Shown: piece after piece, positions 46,668-55,300 of the stretch
Layout: each line of letters starts with the position of its first letter
How positions within the stretch are numbered: position 1 is the first letter of the stretch
Assembly (NCBI GenBank): GCA_009493725.1
Contig: VOGB01000005.1
Span: forward strand, 372,001 to 436,000
DNA from: Pseudoramibacter fermentans
GTDB taxonomy: Bacteria > Bacillota > Clostridia > Eubacteriales > Eubacteriaceae
DNA: 64,000 bases
Direction of reading: 5' to 3'
Made by a program: the position numbers and the translations under genes
Notes under the pieces: model-generated
The model's input: the letters and a program-made list of their open reading frames with translations, nothing else
The model's database searches: none
Told to the model about the DNA's origin: nothing

Positions 46668-48128
46668 TTGGCTGCTAACAAAAAACTCGGCATGGGCAGT
46701 GTCGTCGCCACCGGCGTCGGTCTGATCGTCGCCACAAGCTGTCTGCTCTCCCTCGGGCAGGGCTCCTCGGCAATCGGGACCACGTTTATCATCTCGATGG
46801 TGATCGCCTGTGTCATCAACATTCTATTCGCTTTATCGGTTTCGGAGCTCAATTCGCTGATGCCTAACATCACCGGCGGGCTGCCGCAGTACACCCTCGC
46901 GAGCATGGGCCCCTTTGTCACCATCGTCATCATGGTGGGCGGGTATCTGGCCTGCAACACGATGGTCAGCTCGGCGGAATGTGCGATGTTCGGCAACACC
47001 ATTCAAAGCGTTTTCCCACAGGCCGGCATTCCGGCTTCGGTCTACTGCGTCGTCCTCGTCGCGATTTTGATCCTCATCAATTTAAACGGCGTCGACATTT
47101 TCGCGAAGGTTCAGGACTTTGTTGCCTACGCGCTCATCGTCTCCCTTTTGATTCTCGGCGTTCTCGGCACGATTAAAGTCGGCACCGGCACACCGATCAA
47201 TCAGCCGGCGGTCCTCTCCTCTAAATTCTCGGACATCACCGGTCTCTGCGGGTTGGCCTTCTTCCTGTTCATCGGGTGCGAATACGTCATTCCGATCGGG
47301 GACAAGATCGACAACCCCCGCCGGAAAATTCCGGCCGGCATGGTCATCTCCCTGCTTTTGGTGCTGACCTTCCAGATCTTCATGTGCATCGGCTTCAGCC
47401 ACTACACCCCATGGGCACAGCTCGGCAAGAGCACTACACCCCACGTCCTTTACGGCACGATGCTGTTAGGGCCGGTCGGCACGTACTGGATGGCGATCGT
47501 CTCTGTGCTCGCCGTCATCTCCTCGGTCAACACGGTCATCTCCTCTCTGGCGTACATCGCCGCAGGGATGGCCAAAATCGGACTGCTCCCTGAAATTTTC
47601 AACAAGACGAACAAGAAGGGCGCACCGGTCGCCGGTATCCTCCTCTTTGGCGGGATCATCCTCGTCATCAACGCCGTCGGCCTGTCGACCTCTTCTTCAC
47701 TGTCGTTCTTAATTCTCTGCGGATGCGCGTTCTGGATGCTGTCCTACATCGTCACCCACATCAACGTGCTCATCTTCAGAAAACGCCTGCCCAACGCACC
47801 GCGCAAATTCAAGGTGCCGGGCGGCCCGATCATTCCAGTGCTCGGCGCCATCGGCATGGCCTGGATGTTCTGGAACATCTCTTCTGATCCAGCGGAACGG
47901 ACGTTGATTTACATCGTCTGCCTGATCATGGTCGTCGTCTTAAGCGTCTACGCGGTGCTGTGGATTAAAAAGGTCATGCACCGCCCGCTGTTCAAGCCCT
48001 TCCCGATGGAAGAAGTCATGGCGATGGACAACGACCTCTACTCGGTCTACCACGACCCGAAAACCGGCAGGCTGCGCGCCAATATCGCCCGCGGCGGCGT
48101 GACACCGCTTGGCGAAAGCGAATCGTAA
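46668..48128 (+). CDS. APC-family amino acid permease
   Basis: Membrane transporter of the amino acid-polyamine-organocation superfamily. The 486-residue protein has about twelve helices. The substrate-site helix 1 signature GSVVATGVGLIVATSC and the helix 6-type GLAFFLFIGCEYVIPIGDKIDNPRRKIP are present. The start is a TTG with AAAGGAAG eight bases upstream; no ATG is available at the right place. It lies between the PII gene and the oxidative gene set, so it probably imports the compound that set oxidises. Confidence 0.92.
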   Translation: MAANKKLGMGSVVATGVGLIVATSCLLSLGQGSSAIGTTFIISMVIACVINILFALSVSELNSLMPNITGGLPQYTLASMGPFVTIVIMVGGYLACNTMVSSAECAMFGNTIQSVFPQAGIPASVYCVVLVAILILINLNGVDIFAKVQDFVAYALIVSLLILGVLGTIKVGTGTPINQPAVLSSKFSDITGLCGLAFFLFIGCEYVIPIGDKIDNPRRKIPAGMVISLLLVLTFQIFMCIGFSHYTPWAQLGKSTTPHVLYGTMLLGPVGTYWMAIVSVLAVISSVNTVISSLAYIAAGMAKIGLLPEIFNKTNKKGAPVAGILLFGGIILVINAVGLSTSSSLSFLILCGCAFWMLSYIVTHINVLIFRKRLPNAPRKFKVPGGPIIPVLGAIGMAWMFWNISSDPAERTLIYIVCLIMVVVLSVYAVLWIKKVMHRPLFKPFPMEEVMAMDNDLYSVYHDPKTGRLRANIARGGVTPLGESES

Positions 48129-48193
48129 TCCCAAACCTGTGCAATTGATTTAGAGATAAATATAAAATTTAGGATTTTGAAAGGACATAAAAA

Positions 48194-49336
48194 ATGAGTT
48201 ACCCAAAAATTGATTTTCTGTATTTAAGTGAACCGGATATGTTAAAAGCAGGCGTCGATGACGTCGTGGCCTGTACTGACTGCATGGAAGACCTGCTCAA
48301 GCTGCTCGACAAAGGCGACTACCGCATGGGCGGTGAAAACGGCAACTCCCACGGCTGCATGGTCACCTTCCCGGACGAGCCGCAGTTCCCAGGCATGCCG
48401 AAAAACGGTCCTGACCGCCGCTTCATGGCGATGCCGGCCTACGTCGGCGGACCTTTCCAGGTTGCCGGTGAAAAATGGTACGGCTCCAACACCGCCAACA
48501 GAGAAAAAGGCATTCCACGTTCCATCCTGATGGTTATGCTCAACAATAAGGACACTGGCGAACCGCTGGCCTTGATGTCCGGCAACCTGATCTCCGCTTA
48601 CAGAACCGCCGCGATTCCAGGCGTCGGTGTCAAACATTTGGCCCTCGAAGACGCCAAAGTGCTCGGCGTTGTCGGCCCTGGGGTCATCAACCGCGCCACC
48701 ATCGAAACCTTCGCGGCCCTGCGTCCATCTCTCGAAATCCTGAAAATCAAAGGCCGCGGCCAGGCATCCATCGACCGCTGCATCGAATACGTCAACAAGA
48801 AAATGCCGGGGCGCTTCAAAGACATCATCGTCTGTGATACCCTTGAAGAATGTGTCCGCGATTCCGACATCGTCAGCTTCTGCACCAGCATCACCGGCGG
48901 CGATCCGGCCAATTATCCACACGTTGAAACCGAATGGATCAAGCCTGGCGCCCTGTTCACCTGTCCGATGGCCGGCGACTTCAGCGACGACATCATCGAA
49001 GACCCGAACACCAAGCTGGTCGTCGACAACTCCGGACTCTACGAAGCCTGGGCGGAAGAATATCCGTACCCGACCTACAACACCATCGCCATTCCAGGGA
49101 GCAAATTCACCGACATGATTCACGACGGCAAGATCGAAGCCTCCAGAATCGAAGACCTCGGCGGCATTTTAAACGGCCGCTTCCCAGGCAGAAAGGACGA
49201 CAAGCAGGTCATCATCTACTCCATCGGCGGGATGCCGATTGAAGACGTCGCCTGGGGCAAGGTGCTTTACGACAGAGCCGTTGAAAAAGGCATCGGCGTG
49301 AAGCTCAATCTCTGGGACAGCCCGTACTTCTATTGA
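48194..49336 (+). CDS. Ornithine cyclodeaminase/mu-crystallin-family protein
   Basis: NAD(P)-dependent enzyme of the family that includes ornithine cyclodeaminase, alanine dehydrogenase (archaeal), ketimine reductase and opine-forming enzymes. The 380-residue protein has the family's substrate Arg in SGNLISAYRTAAIPG near residue 138 and the dinucleotide loop VLGVVGPGVINRATIE. A long N-terminal segment (GENGNSHGCMVTFPDEP) is more elaborate than in classic members. The start follows AAAGGAC. It belongs to the transporter-dehydrogenase cluster. The reaction is not predictable; imine or ketimine chemistry fits the family. Confidence 0.88.
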   Translation: MSYPKIDFLYLSEPDMLKAGVDDVVACTDCMEDLLKLLDKGDYRMGGENGNSHGCMVTFPDEPQFPGMPKNGPDRRFMAMPAYVGGPFQVAGEKWYGSNTANREKGIPRSILMVMLNNKDTGEPLALMSGNLISAYRTAAIPGVGVKHLALEDAKVLGVVGPGVINRATIETFAALRPSLEILKIKGRGQASIDRCIEYVNKKMPGRFKDIIVCDTLEECVRDSDIVSFCTSITGGDPANYPHVETEWIKPGALFTCPMAGDFSDDIIEDPNTKLVVDNSGLYEAWAEEYPYPTYNTIAIPGSKFTDMIHDGKIEASRIEDLGGILNGRFPGRKDDKQVIIYSIGGMPIEDVAWGKVLYDRAVEKGIGVKLNLWDSPYFY

Positions 49337-49394
49337 TCCTGATCCTAAGGATATCTCCTTTAATCTGAAAACATCCATTTACTGACTTCTTCAC

Positions 49395-49435
49395 AAAAGA
49401 CTCCTGAGGACAGTTCCTGCCTTCAGGACTCTTTT
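49395..49435 (+). terminator. Imperfect hairpin with short T run inside the operon
   Basis: AAAAGACTCCTGAGG pairs with CCTTCAGGACTCTTTT with one mismatch and one bulge, then TTTTAT. It lies between the cyclodeaminase-like gene and the [2Fe-2S] subunit gene and may reduce read-through or protect the upstream mRNA end. Confidence 0.55.
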
Positions 49436-49460
49436 ATCTATATTAGAAACCGAGGAACAC

Positions 49461-49799
49461 ATGAGTACAAGATTAACCACCCACCCGATTTTAGGGACGT
49501 ACGAAAAGGGCCCTAAAGTCAATTTCACTTACGACGGCAAACCGATGACCGGCTACGAAGGTGAGCCGATTGCGATGGCGCTCAAGGCAGCCGGCGTCAT
49601 GGTCCACCGCTACACCTCCAAAAAGCACAGCCCGCGGGGTATTTTCTGCGCGATCGGCCGCTGCACCGACTGCGTCATGATCGTCGACGGACAGCCCAAC
49701 GTTCGCACCTGTATGACCCCGCTGAAAGCCGGCATGACCGTCCAGACCCAATACGGCGTCTCGGCTGAACCCTTTCCAGAATTGGAGGAAAAAGCATGA
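49461..49799 (+). CDS. [2Fe-2S] ferredoxin-like subunit (HcnA/SoxX-like)
   Basis: Small electron-transfer subunit of a flavin dehydrogenase complex. The 112-residue protein begins with a beta-grasp half (VNFTYDGKPMTGYEGEPIAMALKAAG). It has the cysteine ligands CX4CX2CX12C in FCAIGRCTDCVMIVDG...RTC, typical of HcnA and the opine/proline dehydrogenase small subunits. The start follows CGAGG. The stop overlaps the next start by four bases, marking a tightly coupled unit. Confidence 0.9.
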   Translation: MSTRLTTHPILGTYEKGPKVNFTYDGKPMTGYEGEPIAMALKAAGVMVHRYTSKKHSPRGIFCAIGRCTDCVMIVDGQPNVRTCMTPLKAGMTVQTQYGVSAEPFPELEEKA

Positions 49800-51373
49800 A
49801 ACGTGTTGATTTAATCGTCATCGGCGCAGGCCCAGCCGGGCTTTCCGCCGCCATCGAAGCCTCCAGCCGAGGCCTTTCCACCGTTGTTTTCGACGAAAAC
49901 GCCCGTCCCGGCGGCCAGCTCTTTAAACAGATTCACAAATTCTTCGGCTCAAAGGAACACAAGGCGAAAATCCGCGGCTTCCGCATCGGCCAGACCCTTC
50001 TCGACGAAGCGGGCAAAGCCGGCGTCGACGTCGTCCTGAACGCGACCGTTATGGGCATTTACATGGAAAAGGAAGTCGTCGTGAGAATCGGCGAAGCCAT
50101 CGAACACATCAAGGCCGACGCGATCATCGTCGCGACCGGTGCCTCTGAAAACATGGTCACCTTCAAGGGCTGGACCCTCCCCGGCGTCATCGGCGCGGGC
50201 GCGGCTCAGACCATGATGAACCTTCACGGCGTCAAGCCCGGCAGCCGCATTCTGATGCTCGGCACCGGGAACGTCGGCCTGGTCGTCTCCTTCCAGCTGC
50301 TGCAGGCCGGATGCGAAGTCGTCGCCCTGGCTGACGCCGCGCCGTCTGTCGGCGGTTACGGCGTCCACGCGTCCAAGGTCGCCAGAACCGGCGTACCCTT
50401 CTACCTGTCCCACACCATCGTCGAGGCTGAAGGCAGCGATCACGTCACCGGCGTCACCATCGCCGAAGTGGACAGCCACTTCAACTTCATTCCCGGAACG
50501 GAAAAACATTTCGACGTCGACACGATCTGCGTCGCGGTTGGCCTGTCGCCGATGAGCCAGCTGCTCAAAATGGCCGGCTGCAAAATGGAAGACAATCCGA
50601 AACGCGGCGGTCAAGTGCCGATTATCGACGCCCACGGCGCCACTTCCGTCCCCGGCATTTTCGCCGCAGGGGATGTGGCCGGAATCGAAGAAGCCAGCTC
50701 GGCGATGATCGAAGGCCGTCAGGCCGGACTCTACGCCGCTGAATACCTCGGCTACATTGAGGACACCGACTTTTCAGAGGGCGAAGACGAATTGGATGCG
50801 GCCCTCTCAGGCCTGCGCCAGGGCATGTTCGCGCCGGGCAACAAGGGCAAGCGCATCGAAAAGACCGACGAAGGCATTTCGGTTTCCGATTCGCTGCTGC
50901 ACCACGGCTTCGTCGCCGACGACGAAATCGAACGCTTCCCAGGCGTGACCCACAGACCCGGCGTCCACCCGGTTATCGAATGTACCCAGAACATCCCGTG
51001 CAACCCGTGCCAGGATGCCTGTCCGAAAAAATGCATTGAAGTCGGCGAAAAAATCACGACGCTGCCCCACATCAACGAAGACAACCCGTGTGTGAACTGC
51101 GGCATGTGCGTCGCGTCCTGCCCAGGCCAAGCGATCTTCTTGATCGACGAAGACTGCGGAGACGGCACGGCGGAAATCACCCTGCCTTACGAATTCCTGC
51201 CGGTTCCCGAAAAGGGCGCGGTCGGCAAAGCGCTTTCACGAAAGGGCGAACCGATCTGCGACGCGACGGTCGTCAACCTGCGCACCGCCAAAGCCTTCGA
51301 TCAGACCACACTGTTGACGATGAAGGTGCCGAAAGCCTACGCGATGAAGGCGCGGTTTTTCAAAGCTGAATAG
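49796..51373 (+). CDS. NAD(P)/FAD oxidoreductase with C-terminal [4Fe-4S] domain (HcnB-like)
   Basis: Flavoprotein subunit resembling HcnB and the alpha subunits of opine oxidases and archaeal proline dehydrogenase. The 525-residue protein has an FAD loop IVIGAGPAGLSAAIEA at the start, a second dinucleotide loop MLGTGNVGLVVSFQL near residue 158, and IFAAGDVAGIEEASSAM closing the FAD site. From about residue 398 it carries two cluster motifs, CNPCQDACP and CVNCGMCVASCP, plus about 65 further residues. These clusters suggest electron delivery to ferredoxin or an anaerobic acceptor. The start overlaps the previous gene. Confidence 0.9.
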   Translation: MKRVDLIVIGAGPAGLSAAIEASSRGLSTVVFDENARPGGQLFKQIHKFFGSKEHKAKIRGFRIGQTLLDEAGKAGVDVVLNATVMGIYMEKEVVVRIGEAIEHIKADAIIVATGASENMVTFKGWTLPGVIGAGAAQTMMNLHGVKPGSRILMLGTGNVGLVVSFQLLQAGCEVVALADAAPSVGGYGVHASKVARTGVPFYLSHTIVEAEGSDHVTGVTIAEVDSHFNFIPGTEKHFDVDTICVAVGLSPMSQLLKMAGCKMEDNPKRGGQVPIIDAHGATSVPGIFAAGDVAGIEEASSAMIEGRQAGLYAAEYLGYIEDTDFSEGEDELDAALSGLRQGMFAPGNKGKRIEKTDEGISVSDSLLHHGFVADDEIERFPGVTHRPGVHPVIECTQNIPCNPCQDACPKKCIEVGEKITTLPHINEDNPCVNCGMCVASCPGQAIFLIDEDCGDGTAEITLPYEFLPVPEKGAVGKALSRKGEPICDATVVNLRTAKAFDQTTLLTMKVPKAYAMKARFFKAE

Positions 51374-51388
51374 AAACGAGAATGAACC

Positions 51389-51739
51389 ATGAGTGAAAAT
51401 AAACAACCATTAACCACATTAAGCGACCGCTGTGCGGATATCGGTCCCTTTGTCCCAGCGCCGGACGACGACATGATCGTCTGCCGCTGCGAAGAAGTCA
51501 CAAAGGGTGAAATTCGGAAGGCCGTCCACGCGGGTCTCTGGACCATCGCGGAAATCCGCCGCTACCTGCGCTGCGGCATGGGGCTCTGCCAGGGTCAAAC
51601 CTGCAGCAAACTGGTGAAGGGCATTGTCGCCAGAGAACTGGGCGTCTCCCCTGCGCTGCTCGAACCGGCCACATCGAGAGCGCCGATGCGCCCGACTGAA
51701 ATGCAGGTCATCGCCACAGAAAGCGAGGTAAACTTCTAA
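51389..51739 (+). CDS. BFD-like [2Fe-2S] protein
   Basis: A 116-residue protein with the bacterioferritin-associated-ferredoxin-like motif. CRCEEVTKGEI is followed after 27 residues by CGMGLCQGQTC. In HcnB/SoxA-type proteins this domain is normally fused to the C-terminus of the flavoprotein; here it is a separate gene directly after one whose tail carries [4Fe-4S] clusters instead. It ends overlapping the next start (TAATG). It likely bridges electrons between flavin centres of the complex (inference). Confidence 0.88.
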   Translation: MSENKQPLTTLSDRCADIGPFVPAPDDDMIVCRCEEVTKGEIRKAVHAGLWTIAEIRRYLRCGMGLCQGQTCSKLVKGIVARELGVSPALLEPATSRAPMRPTEMQVIATESEVNF

Positions 51740-52866
51740 TGAAAACAACAGCAGACGTGATCGTGGTCGGTGCCGGCATCATCGGCAACGCCATCGCGTA
51801 TTACACCGCAAAAAAAGGCCATTCGGTCATCGTATTGGAAAAAAGCGCCATTGTCGGCAACGGCGGCTCCAGCCGTAACGGCGGCGGGGTCCGCCAATCC
51901 GGCCGTGACGCGAGAGAACTCCCCCTGGCCATGTACGGCATCGAAAATCTCTGGCCGGGCCTGTCCGACGAACTGGGCTACGACGTCGAATACGTCAAAA
52001 AAGGCAATCTCCGTCTCGGGAAAACCCCGGCACACTTGAAAATTCTCGAAGGCTTGGCCAAGGTTGGACAGAGCTGCGGCCTCGACATGCGGATGATCGA
52101 CGGCAAGGAAGTGCAGGCCATCAACCCCTACATGTCCGACGAAGTTGTCGGCGCGAGCTGGTGCCCCACTGACGGCCACGCCAACCCGCTGAAGGCGACC
52201 CTCGCCTTTTACATGAAGGCGCGGGAACTCGGCGTGCAGTTCTACACCGAAACAAGCGTCACGGGACTGAAGAAAAAGGCCGGCAAGCTGAAAATCGTCG
52301 AAACAGACAAGGGCATCTTCGAAGGGGATACCATTATTTTGGCCTGCGGCCTCGGCGCCCGCCCCATCGCGAGCCAAGTCGGCATCGACATCCCAATGAG
52401 CTCTGTGCTCCTCGAAGCGCTGGTCACCGAACAGGAACCGGATATGTTCCCGCAGATGCTCGGAACGGCAGAAGCCGACTTTTACGGCCATCAAACCGCC
52501 CACGGCTCCTTCGTCTTCGGCGGCTCCTCCGGCCTCGAAGCGGTGAACAGCGACAACGGCACGCCGGTGACCCATTCGATCACGGCGCCGTGTATCTGCC
52601 GTGGGATCATCAAATACATGCCCCGGCTCGCCAACGCGAAAATTGTACGGACCTGGGCCGGCTGGATGGACCACATGGTCGACGGCGTGCCAGTCATCGA
52701 CCGCATCGACGAAGTGCCGGGCTTGATTCTGGCCTGCGGCTTCAGCGGCCACGGCTTCGGCATCGCGCCGGCTGTCGGCATGACGGTGTCCGAACTCATC
52801 GAAGGGCCGGACACGACAGTCGACATCTCCGGCTTGACCTACGACCGGTTTAAAGCAAAGGCTTAA
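51739..52866 (+). CDS. FAD-dependent amine/amino acid dehydrogenase (DAO family, HcnC-like)
   Basis: Likely catalytic subunit removing hydride from the C-N bond of an amino acid or secondary amine. The 375-residue DAO-fold protein begins DVIVVGAGIIGNAIAYYTAKKG and has SSRNGGGVRQSGR near the flavin. It ends with the FAD-closing GLILACGFSGHGFGIAPAVG. It resembles glycine oxidase, sarcosine oxidase, opine oxidase beta subunits and HcnC. The substrate cannot be chosen among these. It is the last gene of the operon and faces the AraC-type gene tail to tail. Confidence 0.92.
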   Translation: MKTTADVIVVGAGIIGNAIAYYTAKKGHSVIVLEKSAIVGNGGSSRNGGGVRQSGRDARELPLAMYGIENLWPGLSDELGYDVEYVKKGNLRLGKTPAHLKILEGLAKVGQSCGLDMRMIDGKEVQAINPYMSDEVVGASWCPTDGHANPLKATLAFYMKARELGVQFYTETSVTGLKKKAGKLKIVETDKGIFEGDTIILACGLGARPIASQVGIDIPMSSVLLEALVTEQEPDMFPQMLGTAEADFYGHQTAHGSFVFGGSSGLEAVNSDNGTPVTHSITAPCICRGIIKYMPRLANAKIVRTWAGWMDHMVDGVPVIDRIDEVPGLILACGFSGHGFGIAPAVGMTVSELIEGPDTTVDISGLTYDRFKAKA

Positions 52867-52911
52867 AGAAAAACGTGAAAAATAATCGACTCGATTTGAA
52901 ATCAGCAAAAT

Positions 52912-53712
52912 TTAACAATTAATGAATTTGCTCTCGTAATTGCTGTTGACGATCTGATCCCGGTATTTCTTCGGGGTCAGACCCGTCGCGGATTTAAAGT
53001 AGCGGGTCATCTGTGACTGGTCGTAATACCCGCAGAGCTGCGCCAGGTCCACCATTTTGATCGATCTGCCGTGGGTCAGCTGGGACAGCGTATTTTGAAA
53101 GCGGATCGCCTGGCTGAACTGCTTCGGGCTGATGCCCATCGTTTGGCTGAAAACTTTATCGATGTAGCGCGTGCTGTACTGCATGTGAGCCGCCAGCTCG
53201 TCCATGCGGATGCAGCCCTTTGACTTGACAATCCATTGAATGACTGCGTCTACGAAAAGCTTCTGGGCCACGTCCTTTTCTGCATCGACGTGATAATGCA
53301 TCGCCTGAAGCAGAATGTCCGTGCGCATGCCCATGAAATGGCTCTGGATTAAATCTTCTTCCAGCTTTCGATCGATGATGCAGTCGTCGAGGGGCACAAC
53401 CTGATCGCAGAAATCCCGAAATTTCCCGTCGATAAAGGGCGGCAGCACGCCGGGATCGAAGCGGATGCCAAAGTAAAAATGCCCCGGCTCCGTCTCTAAC
53501 ACGTTGTGGCTGGGCACGGGCCCCATCACGCGGGCACGGACATCATTCTGATAAAAATCAAACTGAATGTCGATCGAGCCGTCCGGCACCCCAGTGGTTC
53601 TGCACCGTGAGGGATCGGGGGAATAGGCGTAGGTTTGGGTAATCCCCGCCTGATGCACCCGACGGACAAAATAGGTATCGGTGCTCAGTGCAAAAAATGG
53701 CTGAATGGCCAT
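52912..53712 (-). CDS. AraC-family transcriptional regulator
   Basis: Probable regulator of the adjacent oxidation operon. The 266-residue protein has an N-terminal ligand-binding region of about 150 residues and a C-terminal pair of helix-turn-helix motifs (MDELAAHMQYSTRYIDKVFSQ and MVDLAQLCGYYDQSQMTRYFKSATG), then LTPKKYR. The start is the ATG at 53712 with GAGGATG upstream. Convergent to the dehydrogenase operon with 45 bases between stops. Its mRNA would begin with a long hairpin. Confidence 0.92.
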   Translation of the reverse strand: MAIQPFFALSTDTYFVRRVHQAGITQTYAYSPDPSRCRTTGVPDGSIDIQFDFYQNDVRARVMGPVPSHNVLETEPGHFYFGIRFDPGVLPPFIDGKFRDFCDQVVPLDDCIIDRKLEEDLIQSHFMGMRTDILLQAMHYHVDAEKDVAQKLFVDAVIQWIVKSKGCIRMDELAAHMQYSTRYIDKVFSQTMGISPKQFSQAIRFQNTLSQLTHGRSIKMVDLAQLCGYYDQSQMTRYFKSATGLTPKKYRDQIVNSNYESKFINC

Positions 53713-53735
53713 ACAATCATCCTCTCTAGAACGCA

Positions 53736-53784
53736 AAATAAAAAAGAACGCAAGGGCAGAATTAGCGCGCCCTTGCGTTCTTTT
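53736..53784 (-). terminator. 16-bp perfect hairpin between rpiB and the araC-type gene
   Basis: AAAAGAACGCAAGGGC and GCCCTTGCGTTCTTTT (53742-53757, 53769-53784) form a perfect stem followed by TTTTTTATTTT on the minus strand. It can terminate rpiB but lies downstream of the regulator's promoter, only about 30 bases from its start codon. Confidence 0.85.
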
Positions 53785-53787
53785 GAT

Positions 53788-53816
53788 ATTATAGTGGATT
53801 TTACGCCACTTTGCAA
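53788..53816 (-). promoter_or_regulatory. Promoter of the araC-type gene
   Basis: On the minus strand TTGCAA (53816-53811) and a perfect TATAAT (53793-53788) are spaced 17 bp, directly after the rpiB stop and directly before the hairpin. Confidence 0.68.
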
Positions 53817-53828
53817 ATCCTTTAAAAA

Positions 53829-54284
53829 TTACGAACGGCTGTATTTTTCTTCAATCGCGGAAATTTTATCCAGCCGTCTCTGATGGCGTCCGCCTTCAAA
53901 TTCGGTGGTCAGCCAAACCCGGAGAATGTCCTTGGCCAGCTCGTCGCCGACCACACGGGCTCCCAGAGCCAGCACGTTGGCGTTGTTGTGCTTGCGGGTC
54001 ATCATCGCCATGTATTCGTTGGTACAGAGCGCCGCGCGCACCCCTGGCACCTTGTTCGCCGAAATGCTGATGCCGATGCCAGTACCGCAGATGACAATCC
54101 CGCGGTCCGCCTGTCCGGAGACGACGGTTTCGCCGACCTTCCGGCCGTAATCCGGATAGTCCACCGAATCTGTGCTGTCGCAGCCACAGTCGATGACTTC
54201 GACCTGATATTGATTCTTCAATTCTTCGATGAACTTCTGTTTGAGCTCGTATCCGCCGTGATCCGATCCAATCGCAATTTTCAT
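53829..54284 (-). CDS. rpiB: Ribose-5-phosphate isomerase B
   Basis: Interconverts ribose 5-phosphate and ribulose 5-phosphate in the pentose phosphate pathway. The 151-residue protein has GSDHGGYELK at the N-terminus, DYPDYGRKVGE, the catalytic region GIVICGTGIGISISANK, and TRKHNNANVLALGAR. Length and motifs match the LacAB/RpiB family; it could also act on allose 6-phosphate. The start follows GGAGAAAG. Confidence 0.95.
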   Translation of the reverse strand: MKIAIGSDHGGYELKQKFIEELKNQYQVEVIDCGCDSTDSVDYPDYGRKVGETVVSGQADRGIVICGTGIGISISANKVPGVRAALCTNEYMAMMTRKHNNANVLALGARVVGDELAKDILRVWLTTEFEGGRHQRRLDKISAIEEKYSRS

Positions 54285-54378
54285 GTTACTTTCTCCAATC
54301 GTGAATTTGTTCTTTTTCTATTTTATCATATTTTCACAATTCCGAACGTATTGGTTTTCATTTTAACATAAGTCAACA

Positions 54379-55245
54379 TCATTCGGTTTGAAAGTCTGGA
54401 TCGTGAGACTGGTCCGGTTCCTTTTCGATGGCGTCGATCATCGCCATGTCTTCCGGCGCGATTTCAAAATCAAACAGCTTTGTGTTTTCCGCGATGTGCT
54501 GGGGATTTAAGGCCTTCGGCAGCGGAATGACCCGATGCTGCAGCGCCCACCTGAGGATCAGCTGCGCCGGCGTGACGCCGTAGCGGCTCGCCCGTTCGAC
54601 GATGAGGGGGCTGCCCACAATCGTTCCCTTTCCCAGCGGGCGCCAGCCTTCAATCATGATGTCGTGGCCCATGCAGAAATCGGTGGTGGCCTGCTGGTCG
54701 AGCCCCGGATGGAATTGGATTTGATCCACCATCGGGATCACTTCGGTGTCCATCAGCGCCTTCAGATGTGCCGGCTTAAAATTGGAAACGCCGATCGCCC
54801 GGACGCGTCCCGATTTGTACAGCTCGATCAGCGCCTTCCAGGTGTCGACGTTGACCGCTTCCCACTGGTCAGAGAGCGCGGGCACCATCGGCCAGTGAAT
54901 CAAATACAAGTCAAGCACGTCGAGCTTCAAATCGGCCATGGTCTGGTCGAAGGCCCGCATCGTGTTGTCGTAGCCTCGATCAGTCTTCCAAACCTTACTC
55001 GTGATGAACAAGTCATCCCGATCCAGTTCGTATTTGTCCAGCGCGCGGCGGATGCCTTCGCCCACGTGAACTTCATTATGATAAAAAGCCGCGCCGTCGA
55101 TCAAGCGGTAGCCTGCGCCGACCGCCGCGTCGATCGCCTCGACCGCGCGCGCGTCGTCAGGGATTTGGTAGGTGCCAAATCCCAGGCAGGGAATCGCCGT
55201 GCCGTTTCTCAACGGTACGCGGTCCGATGCACTTTTAAGCTGCAT
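54379..55245 (-). CDS. Aldo/keto reductase
   Basis: NADPH-dependent TIM-barrel oxidoreductase. The 288-residue protein has GFGTYQIPD, the catalytic Asp/Tyr region LIDGAAFYHNEVHVGEGIR, the Lys in FITSKVW, the His in LIHWPMV, and the C-terminal cofactor part IPLPKALNPQHIAEN. Fits the 2,5-diketo-gluconate reductase-like AKR group common in Firmicutes. The start follows AGGAGGA. Monocistronic; substrate unknown. Confidence 0.94.
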   Translation of the reverse strand: MQLKSASDRVPLRNGTAIPCLGFGTYQIPDDARAVEAIDAAVGAGYRLIDGAAFYHNEVHVGEGIRRALDKYELDRDDLFITSKVWKTDRGYDNTMRAFDQTMADLKLDVLDLYLIHWPMVPALSDQWEAVNVDTWKALIELYKSGRVRAIGVSNFKPAHLKALMDTEVIPMVDQIQFHPGLDQQATTDFCMGHDIMIEGWRPLGKGTIVGSPLIVERASRYGVTPAQLILRWALQHRVIPLPKALNPQHIAENTKLFDFEIAPEDMAMIDAIEKEPDQSHDPDFQTE

Positions 55246-55300
55246 GATGATCCTCCTTTTGGATTACTGGTTGGATTGTCTTTATTGTACCTTAATTATC

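Noticed and set aside
48913..48921. A perfect TTATCCACA DnaA box inside the cyclodeaminase-like gene
   Set aside because: It is single, in coding sequence, and within the number expected by chance, unlike the cluster at 2130-2329.
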